Source of the DNA: Inhella gelatinilytica
Lineage (GTDB): Bacteria; Pseudomonadota; Gammaproteobacteria; Burkholderiales; Burkholderiaceae_C
Direction of reading: 5' to 3'
Assembly: GCF_016093295.1 (NCBI RefSeq)
Contig: NZ_JAEDAL010000004.1
Location: 186,001 to 250,000 of the forward strand
DNA length: 64,000 nt
The notes under the pieces: generated by a model
Told to the model about the DNA's origin: nothing
Databases searched by the model: none
What the model saw: the letters and a program-made list of their open reading frames with translations, nothing else
Made by a program: the position numbers and the translations under genes
Shown: piece after piece, positions 58,285-64,000 of the stretch
Position numbering within the stretch: position 1 is the first letter of the stretch
Layout: every line of letters begins with the position of its first letter

Positions 58285-58956
58285 TCAATCGTGAGGGGCG
58301 GCGCGTGGCGCCTCCCCCATCCGGGCCGGCGCTAGGCGCGGCGCATTTGGGTCGTCGGGGGTCACCAGCAGGTATTCAGGCCACTGGGGGCCATTGGCAT
58401 CAGCTTCGAGCGCCTCCGCCGCGTGCTCGTCCTCGCCTTGGGAAAAGGCAAAACTCAGCTCGAAGCCCTCGCCGCGACGCGCCAACACCACCTCGCGCAG
58501 GCGGCCCTCGTGCAGCAACGCCTCCACGTCCGAGTCCATACGCACGTCAAATCGCATGCGTCCATCCAGAGTGAACAGCGACAACACACCCTCTTTCAGG
58601 CTCAGGGTGTGGCGATCGAAGTACACGGGCGAGGAGTCCGCAAACTGCAACAGTGGTAAGGCGCGCTCACCCAAGCGCTGCACATTGAAGGGGCTGGCGC
58701 GGTGTTGGTACACCAAACGTGCCGAGCGGCTCACCGAGTAGATGGCGTTGCACACCATTTGCGAGCCCAGCTCCGGAAACTGCTCGCGCAGCTGCTTGTA
58801 GGCCATGTGGTGTAAGGCGACGCGGTTCCAGCAGCGCGTTTCGCGCACCTTGGGCGCCAGCGCATTGCAGGCCCGCGCAAACGCCTGCTGCAACGCCACC
58901 AGCCGTTGGCGCTGGGCGTCGTTCAGGTGCAGGGCGATGGACGCGCGGGATTTCAT
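58285..58956 (-). CDS. TnpB (IS605 OrfB)-like N-terminal protein without RuvC nuclease
   Basis: A 223-residue protein resembling the non-catalytic front part of TnpB. A helical region (about 7-83) has LNDAQRQRLVALQQAFARAC, NRVALHHMAYKQLREQFPEL and SQMVCNAIYSVSRSARLVY. It is followed by the beta-rich wedge-like segment (about 108-172) with YFDRHTLSLKEGVLSLFTLD and LREVVLARRGEGFELSFAFS. In full TnpB the RuvC domain and a zinc ribbon come next. Here the protein ends with about 50 acidic and proline-rich residues, with no D-x-G motif and no CxxC pair. The frame is intact and codon use matches its neighbours. I infer a domesticated nucleic-acid-binding regulator. The similarity is by eye only. Confidence 0.72.
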   Translation of the reverse strand: MKSRASIALHLNDAQRQRLVALQQAFARACNALAPKVRETRCWNRVALHHMAYKQLREQFPELGSQMVCNAIYSVSRSARLVYQHRASPFNVQRLGERALPLLQFADSSPVYFDRHTLSLKEGVLSLFTLDGRMRFDVRMDSDVEALLHEGRLREVVLARRGEGFELSFAFSQGEDEHAAEALEADANGPQWPEYLLVTPDDPNAPRLAPARMGEAPRAAPHD

Positions 58957-59004
58957 ATAGGACGGCAGTATAGCGCATCCTATATGAATGTTGTCCTATA
59001 TGAA
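58952..59004. promoter_or_regulatory. Three-copy TCCTATATGAA motif around the TnpB-like gene start
   Basis: On the plus strand TTCATATAGGAC (58952-58963), ATCCTATATGAA (58977-58988) and GTCCTATATGAA (58993-59004) share an 11-bp core. Copies 1 and 2 form a perfect 11-bp inverted repeat with a 15-bp spacer; copies 2 and 3 are direct repeats 16 bp apart. A minus-strand TATACT (58972-58967), a possible -10 element, lies between copies 1 and 2. Copy 1 covers the ATG of the TnpB-like gene, and copy 3 covers the stop of the upstream glycosyltransferase. This AT-rich cluster in GC-rich surroundings looks like an operator. Confidence 0.7.
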
Positions 59005-60414
59005 GTTTTGCCGCACCTCCGGCCAGAAGCGCATCACGCCACACAGTTCGATGTCGATCGCCCCCACATTGGTGAAATCCCCCCGGGTCTGCGCCAAGCG
59101 CTGCAAAAAACGCTGGGTGCGCTCCGGGTGCGCGGACAAGGCCTGCAGCGCCTGCAAGGTGGCCGCAAACGTAGGGGCGCTGCGATCGTGCAGGTCCAGG
59201 AACCAGCGCTGGGCGGTGTCAATCGCCTCCAAGGCCGCTGGGGCCGTCAAGGCCGGGGGCAAGCGCATCTGCCAGCGCTCGACTCCAGCGCCCGCCGGCG
59301 GTGAGCCCTCGGGAAGGCGTTCCCAGTCCGGATCCCACTGACCCGCCACGAGGGCCAGAAAGCGCTCCGCATGGGCCTGGTAGCGCCCAAAGGCCTGCGG
59401 CACCCGGCCCTGGCGGCCCTCGACCGCGGCGAGCAAGTCAGCGCCCGAGAGGTGGCCCAGCGAGTGGTCGTGGTGGGTGTCGAACACCAGACCCGGGTGG
59501 TAGTGGACCGGCACCAGCGCCTCGCCTGGCACCAACTCCGGAGCCGCTGCGTGTTGGCCCCCGATGACGGGAATGCCGGCGAATGAGGCCTCGATCAGCA
59601 CCCGGCCCAGGGTCTCCAGGTTGGAGGTGCTGGGGAACAGCATCACGTCCATGCGCCCCAGCACGCCCCAGACTGCGGCGTTGGGAAGCGCGCCACAGTG
59701 CTCGAAGGCACTGGGCGTGACGCCCTGCTCCGCCAAGGCCGCACGCACCCGCTCGGGGTGACAGGAGGCCGAGTGCACGTCGCCGCAGGCCAGCAGGAGG
59801 TGCCGGCCCGGCTGACGGCGCTCCAGCGCGATCAGCAGCTGAACCAGGTCGGGAAAGTTCTTGTCTTCCGAGAGCCGGCCCAGGTAGCCCAGCACCTGGC
59901 GACCCAGCGGGTCGGGCACGCGCGCCGGCGGTGAAGCGGGGAAGCCCACCGTCAAGGGGTAGCACAGCGGCAGCGGGTGCCCCGCCAGATGCGGGAAAAA
60001 ATGACGGTACAGCGACTGCGTGTAGACGCTCGCCACCATCAGCACGTCGCCCTCGCGCAGCAGTGGCGCGCACAGGTGCTCCTGCAACAGATAGCTGCTC
60101 CACATGGCGGTGCGCACGTCTCGGATCACCCTGTAGCGCAAGCCCAGCCGCTCGCGCAGCGCCAGGTAGTAGTGCGCGTGCGGGCCCACATTGGCCACCA
60201 CGCAGTCCACGTCCGCCAAGGCTTCGGCGGCGTGGTCGTCGCTTCGCAGCAACGCCAGCAGGTCGTGGAAGCGCACGTCCAGCCCCACCGCTGCGGGTGA
60301 GCGCAACAGGGCTGCGATGTTCTCGTGCGCCAGGTTGACGCCGTCCTTCTGCGGCAGCAGCGGATCGGTGCGGTAGTCATGCAGCGCCACCCGAGGCCGG
60401 GCCACTGCCCTCAT
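58996..60414 (-). CDS. GT4-like glycosyltransferase
   Basis: A 472-residue protein with the GT-B fold of family 4. The C-terminal half has VLGYLGRLSEDKNFPDLVQL near 175 and PSTSNLETLGRVLIEASFAG near 262, with the E-x7-E pair in ETLGRVLIEA. The N-terminal half (DYRTDPLLPQKDGVNLAHEN) and the last 110 residues are not familiar. The ATG at 60414 overlaps the preceding stop by four bases; the longer frame to 60615 is the neighbour in another frame. The acceptor is unknown. Its final codons carry one copy of the operator-like repeat. Confidence 0.78.
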   Translation of the reverse strand: MRAVARPRVALHDYRTDPLLPQKDGVNLAHENIAALLRSPAAVGLDVRFHDLLALLRSDDHAAEALADVDCVVANVGPHAHYYLALRERLGLRYRVIRDVRTAMWSSYLLQEHLCAPLLREGDVLMVASVYTQSLYRHFFPHLAGHPLPLCYPLTVGFPASPPARVPDPLGRQVLGYLGRLSEDKNFPDLVQLLIALERRQPGRHLLLACGDVHSASCHPERVRAALAEQGVTPSAFEHCGALPNAAVWGVLGRMDVMLFPSTSNLETLGRVLIEASFAGIPVIGGQHAAAPELVPGEALVPVHYHPGLVFDTHHDHSLGHLSGADLLAAVEGRQGRVPQAFGRYQAHAERFLALVAGQWDPDWERLPEGSPPAGAGVERWQMRLPPALTAPAALEAIDTAQRWFLDLHDRSAPTFAATLQALQALSAHPERTQRFLQRLAQTRGDFTNVGAIDIELCGVMRFWPEVRQNFI

Positions 60415-61988
60415 GGCATGGCCTCGGCTTGGCGGGCCGCTCTCAACTGCGCCATCAAGCGGCTGCCAAAGGCCGCCAGGTCCAAGCGCTCGCCCTCGGC
60501 CCAGGGGCCGGGAAGGTTGAGCCCGTAAGCCGGGTTGAGCACCTCCGTGCCATGGGCCACATGCCCGCCGGAGCGAAAAAACGGCAAGGGCCCGAGGCGC
60601 CCCAGCAGCGGGCACTCGGCCCGGTCGGTCGGCGTCTCACCGGCCCAACAAACGATCAAGTCGGGCGGTAGCTCGGGGTGCTCGTGCGGGGCCCGGCGCG
60701 TGCGCTGCAAACGCTGCACCAGGGGCTGGCCCGTGCGACCGTCGCGCAAGCCGCGCAGGCCCTGCTCCAGTTGCGCCAAGGTGGCGTCATAGTCGGCCGG
60801 CGCGACCTGGCCATTTGCCTCGCGGCCCTGCACATTCAAGCGCACATAACCATCGGACACCGAGGGCAAGGCAAAGACTTTCATCTGGGGCCACAGCGGC
60901 TGGTACCAGCGTGCCGGGTTCCAGCTCAGGGCCTCGCCCTGGGCCTCCAAATCTTGGGGCGAGCTCAGATGGGCCCGGCCCCAGGGCGAGCACTGGCCCC
61001 AAATCACTTCCTTCCAATGCCGGTCAGCCGGCCAGACCGGCGGCGCCCCGGCGGGCTCCCCGCCCACCAGCGCCACCCGACCCGGAAAGTTCCAACGCAG
61101 CAGCCACTCGGGCAAAAAGGCCATGGTCGGCAGGTCCATGGTGTTGGCCACCGTATGGTCCAGTGTCAGCACCGCCAGCGGCTGCCCGGGCGCCAAGGCC
61201 GCGCGAACCTGGCCAATGCTCGCGTCAATGGCCTGCATCACCCTCATCACCGCCCCCCGCTCGGCATCTGCCGCGTCCGCAGCCGGGTGCGGGCGCTGCC
61301 AGTGCCAGAGGGCGTGGTTGGCACTGTGGCCTTCGACGATGGCCGCCAGCACCAAATCCCAGGGCCCGCGCTGCAGCAGGTCCAGCAGGATGGCCGTGCG
61401 CCGTTGCACCGCCTCCACCAGGTTGGACGCAAAGCGTGCCGTGCCCACCGGGTCGTACAGGTTGGGCATGCGGTAGCTGCGCTCGGGCGCGCCGGTGCGC
61501 GGGTCTCGCACGGCCATCGAGGTCACCAGCTTGGGGTCGGCGCCATGGCGCTGCAGCATCTCGTCCATCAGCCCGGGCGGGTCCGACAGCGCCGCCGCCG
61601 CATTGAGCTCACTGCCCCAACCGCTGAGCTGCAGCCCCGGCAAGCCCGGCACCAGCGGGCCGAGCAGGTCAAAGGTGCAGACGCGCAGATCGGCCTGGGC
61701 GTAAAACGGCGGCTGCAGCGTCGCGGCGCCGCGCTGAGGGGACTCGTTGAAGTAGGCGTAGCGCGCCGGGTCGAAGCTCGAACCGCAGTGCGGTTGGTCG
61801 GTACCGGTGAGGAAGATTTCCCAGCAGCGCTCGTTGCGGAATTGCTTCTGATGGACCAGGGTCAGCGTCTGGCCTGCCTCTTGAATGCGGCGCAGCTGGG
61901 GCAGATGCCCCGCTGCCAGCGCCTCGTTCAGCAGCTCGGTGTTGAAGCCGTCCAGGCACAGGACGACCGGCCCCGCCGTGGCGCTCAT
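60411..61988 (-). CDS. Alkaline phosphatase superfamily protein with altered active site
   Basis: A 525-residue protein that resembles the nucleotide pyrophosphatase/phosphodiesterase branch of the alkaline phosphatase superfamily. VVLCLDGFNTELLNEALAAG gives the first metal aspartate, FLTGTDQPHCG matches the usual L-T-G-x-x-P-x-x-H-G block, EGHSANHALWHW sits where D-x-x-x-H is expected, and LDHTVANTMD where S-D-H-G is expected. By eye the usual nucleophile Thr or Ser is replaced, so activity is uncertain. No signal peptide is seen. GGAG seven bases upstream supports the ATG at 61988. It overlaps both neighbours by four bases. Confidence 0.7.
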   Translation of the reverse strand: MSATAGPVVLCLDGFNTELLNEALAAGHLPQLRRIQEAGQTLTLVHQKQFRNERCWEIFLTGTDQPHCGSSFDPARYAYFNESPQRGAATLQPPFYAQADLRVCTFDLLGPLVPGLPGLQLSGWGSELNAAAALSDPPGLMDEMLQRHGADPKLVTSMAVRDPRTGAPERSYRMPNLYDPVGTARFASNLVEAVQRRTAILLDLLQRGPWDLVLAAIVEGHSANHALWHWQRPHPAADAADAERGAVMRVMQAIDASIGQVRAALAPGQPLAVLTLDHTVANTMDLPTMAFLPEWLLRWNFPGRVALVGGEPAGAPPVWPADRHWKEVIWGQCSPWGRAHLSSPQDLEAQGEALSWNPARWYQPLWPQMKVFALPSVSDGYVRLNVQGREANGQVAPADYDATLAQLEQGLRGLRDGRTGQPLVQRLQRTRRAPHEHPELPPDLIVCWAGETPTDRAECPLLGRLGPLPFFRSGGHVAHGTEVLNPAYGLNLPGPWAEGERLDLAAFGSRLMAQLRAARQAEAMP

Positions 61989-63862
61989 AGTCGGCTCCCT
62001 TGCGTCCACTGCAGGGCCTGCACACGCGCCGCATGGGGCTGCGCCAGGGTGCAGGCCTGGTGCCAGCGGGCGCGGTCCGCACCGGTCAGTCCGGCGGCAG
62101 CATCTGGCAGCAAGAGCGTCTGCAACCAGGGCGTGGGCAGGCCGCGGCCCAGCACCTCGGCATCACTCAACACCAGCACGGCCGCCTGCAGCGCCGGGTG
62201 CTGCAGCAGCACCTGGGCTTGCTCCCAAGCGTCACTGCCCGCCCCCGTCGCCGGCGCCGGCCGCGGCCAACCCAGGCGCTGCCCCGCGCTCCAGGCGTGG
62301 CCGGGCGCCGACCAAGCCGTGCAGCCCAGCGTTTGCGCCAGCGCCTGGAGGTGGCGCGCCGTCGGCCAAGCCAGGGCCTGCGGCCACAGCAGCACGTGCA
62401 CCTGGACGCGCTGCGCCGGCGGCACCCAGGCGGCCAGCAGGTCCCGGTAGAGGCCAGGGGTGTCGCGGTAGCCCAGCTGCGGCTGGGCATTCACCTCGCA
62501 GATCACCGCTTCCTGGGCGTGCCAGGGCTGGGCGATGTCGGCGGCAATCAGGTCGATGCCCGCCAGGTCCAGGCGCAGCGCTGCGGCGGCCCGCACAGCC
62601 AGGCTCACGTTGTCCGGGTGCACCGCCGAAAGCGGCACCAGGGCATGCGTACCGCCGGTGGAGATGTTGGCCTTGCGGCGCAGGCGCACTGCTTGACCGG
62701 CAGCCAAGACCGTGTCCGGCGCCAAGCCCTGCTCGGCCAGCAAGTCCAGGGCTTCGGCATCCAGGCTGACGCGCGGCGTCCCGCTGCGGCGGAACGCACG
62801 CAGGTTCTCGGTCGTTTGGCCCAGGCGCTCGACCAGGACCGCCACCGTGTCCTCTCCCGTGCCGACGATTTGGGCCGGGCGCCGGTGCATCACCTTGATC
62901 AGCTGGCCCTGCACCACGGTGAGCCGGTAGTCCTCGCCCCGGCAATGGCGCTCGATCAGGATCTCGGCCGAATGCTGGCGCGCCTCGCGGTAGTGCGCGC
63001 GCACCTGGGCTTCGGTGGCCAGCTCGGTGAACACCCCGCGGCCCTGATCCTGGTCATTGGGTTTGACCACGATGGGCCAGCCCAACTGCCCGGCCGCCTG
63101 CACGGCCTCGGCCTCGTCGCGGACCAGCCGGTGCTGCGGCGCAGGCAGGCCTGCCCGGCGCAGCACCGTGGCCGTGTGCAGCTTGCTGCGCGCCAGCGAC
63201 ACGCCCAGCGACGGCGTGCGGTCGGTGATTGTGCTGCTCAACCAGCGCGCACCTGCCCCCAGGCCGAAGGCATGGACGCCGCTCACCAGCAAGCCGGCCT
63301 CCAACTTCAGCTCGCGGGCTGCGGCCAAAAAATGCAGCACATTGGTGCCGCCCACGCCGCAGGGGCGCAGCGCCTGGCGCAACGCCTGCAAGGCCGGCGC
63401 CCACACCTCGGGGCCGGTCTTGGGCGCGTCCAGCACCGTGCCCAGCTGGCGCAAGGCCCAAGCCAAGCTGTGCTCAAAGGCGACGGTATGGCCCACGGGC
63501 AAAACCCAGGTCCATGCCGCGCCGTCGGCTGCATCCGCCGCAGCGGCCTCCGCCAAAACGGTTTGACAGGGACCGAACACGGGCACGCCCTGCTCGCGCT
63601 GCACGGCCGCCATCCAGCGGTGCAGCCACGCCAGCACCCAGGGTTGGGCGGCCGGCGCGGGCGGTGTGGCCTCCGGGTGCGGGTCCGAGACTTCGACCTC
63701 CAGCCAGTCGGTGAGCGCTTGCACCGCCGCGGGCGTGCAACCCTCGGGCAGACGCAGGCGCAGCTCGGCCACGGCCACGCGTTGGTGCACGCCATGGCCG
63801 CTGCCATCCAGCACGCGCAGCGGGCCCCGCCAGCGCAAGCCTGTGAACCCCCGAGCCGTCAT
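61985..63862 (-). CDS. ATP-grasp ligase resembling cyanophycin synthetase, without Mur-ligase domain
   Basis: A 625-residue protein. The ATP-grasp part (about 215-465) follows the cyanophycin synthetase (CphA) pattern: SLGVSLARSKLHTATVLRRA near 222, VVKPNDQDQGRGVF near 265, ERHCRGEDYRLTVV, AQIVGTGEDTVAVLVERLGQ, KANISTGGTHALVPL near 398 and CEVNAQPQLGY near 454. The N-terminal 200 residues are also faintly CphA-like (VLPVGHTVAFEHSLAWALRQ). CphA then has a Mur-ligase half; here the last 160 residues show no P-loop and no known domain. It may form amide bonds using ATP and amino acids or a carboxylated acceptor. The ATG overlaps the preceding stop. Confidence 0.78.
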   Translation of the reverse strand: MTARGFTGLRWRGPLRVLDGSGHGVHQRVAVAELRLRLPEGCTPAAVQALTDWLEVEVSDPHPEATPPAPAAQPWVLAWLHRWMAAVQREQGVPVFGPCQTVLAEAAAADAADGAAWTWVLPVGHTVAFEHSLAWALRQLGTVLDAPKTGPEVWAPALQALRQALRPCGVGGTNVLHFLAAARELKLEAGLLVSGVHAFGLGAGARWLSSTITDRTPSLGVSLARSKLHTATVLRRAGLPAPQHRLVRDEAEAVQAAGQLGWPIVVKPNDQDQGRGVFTELATEAQVRAHYREARQHSAEILIERHCRGEDYRLTVVQGQLIKVMHRRPAQIVGTGEDTVAVLVERLGQTTENLRAFRRSGTPRVSLDAEALDLLAEQGLAPDTVLAAGQAVRLRRKANISTGGTHALVPLSAVHPDNVSLAVRAAAALRLDLAGIDLIAADIAQPWHAQEAVICEVNAQPQLGYRDTPGLYRDLLAAWVPPAQRVQVHVLLWPQALAWPTARHLQALAQTLGCTAWSAPGHAWSAGQRLGWPRPAPATGAGSDAWEQAQVLLQHPALQAAVLVLSDAEVLGRGLPTPWLQTLLLPDAAAGLTGADRARWHQACTLAQPHAARVQALQWTQGSRL

Positions 63863-64000
63863 GCGGACGCCCCTTCCGACTGCTGCCGGGCGGCAGCGGC
63901 CACCCACTGTTCAAACGCCCGCGCCCCGCCTTGCGCCGGCTGCGGGTCCTCGCCCAAGGCCTGGGCCAGTTGGGCCAATTCCGTCATCTCGCCAGCAAAG
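63859..64000 (-). CDS. C-terminal end of an unidentified protein (cut by window edge)
   Basis: The minus strand is open from the right edge to a TGA that overlaps the ATP-grasp start by four bases (ATGA). The 46 visible residues (FAGEMTELAQLAQALGEDPQ ... AFEQWVAAAARQQSEGASA) are helical and Ala/Gln-rich. They are too few to identify. The coupled overlap shows it is another member of the same operon. Confidence 0.7.
   Translation of the reverse strand, partial: FAGEMTELAQLAQALGEDPQPAQGGARAFEQWVAAAARQQSEGASA

Noticed and set aside
58285-58956. A complete IS605-type insertion sequence at the TnpB-like gene
   Set aside because: No TnpA (Y1 transposase), no RuvC part, and no right-end guide-RNA-like structure was seen; the downstream ABC gene begins 15 bp after the stop.

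Overview
The window looks like a chromosome segment of a GC-rich betaproteobacterium of the order Burkholderiales. The evidence is the RNase E / RluC / HAD / Rieske / SppA neighbourhood, the yceD-rpmF-plsX-fabHDG-acpP-fabF-degP-lepA-lepB-DUF4845-rnc-era-recO-pdxJ block, and a 1294-residue DUF3683 FAD/Fe-S oxidoreductase, all typical of that order. No rRNA, tRNA, CRISPR array, insertion sequence or phage gene was recognised. I called 55 coding regions, one cut by the right edge.

Layout. 0-12 kb: mixed metabolic and envelope genes (2-hydroxyacid dehydrogenase, secreted PKD metalloprotease, HIT hydrolase, periplasmic binding protein, DUF3683 oxidoreductase, glycerophosphodiesterase, OmpW with an FNR-like site upstream, GAF protein, MFS exporter). 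12-18.4 kb: a minus-strand chain rluC, an unrecognised secreted protein, HAD phosphatase, Rieske protein, sppA and a gamma-glutamyltransferase. 18.4-21.9 kb: rne behind a 520-bp leader, ending in a bidirectional terminator shared with pdxJ. 21.9-36.9 kb: the minus-strand housekeeping block for fatty-acid and phospholipid synthesis, protein quality control and export, and RNA processing. The rpoE-rseA-rseB genes that usually sit between fabF and degP in relatives are absent. 37-39.8 kb: maf, a tetrapyrrole-methylase-family methyltransferase and rhlE.

39.8-64 kb is an accessory surface-glycan and export region. Two GT2 glycosyltransferases and an O-antigen-ligase-like membrane protein run on the plus strand. 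Against them runs a minus-strand chain of 16 genes from the right edge to 43.0 kb, with 4-bp overlaps or very short gaps at nearly every junction. In transcription order it holds a partial gene, an ATP-grasp ligase resembling cyanophycin synthetase without its Mur-ligase half, an alkaline-phosphatase-superfamily protein, a GT4 glycosyltransferase, a small protein resembling the N-terminal half of TnpB without the RuvC nuclease, two type I secretion ABC half-transporters, HlyD, TolC, a cyclophilin lipoprotein, a Wzm/Wzt polysaccharide exporter, an LpxL-like acyltransferase, an acyltransferase-3 protein, a large two-domain glycosyltransferase and a GT4 glycosyltransferase.

The most interesting spot is 58.3-59.0 kb. 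The TnpB-derived, nuclease-less gene lies directly before the type I secretion genes, and its start is surrounded by three copies of an 11-12-bp motif, two of them forming an inverted repeat around a -10-like hexamer. My inference is a domesticated TnpB-fold regulator controlling an export locus. The ATP-grasp / phosphatase-like / GT4 trio upstream may make or modify the exported product. Both ideas rest on sequence pattern only.
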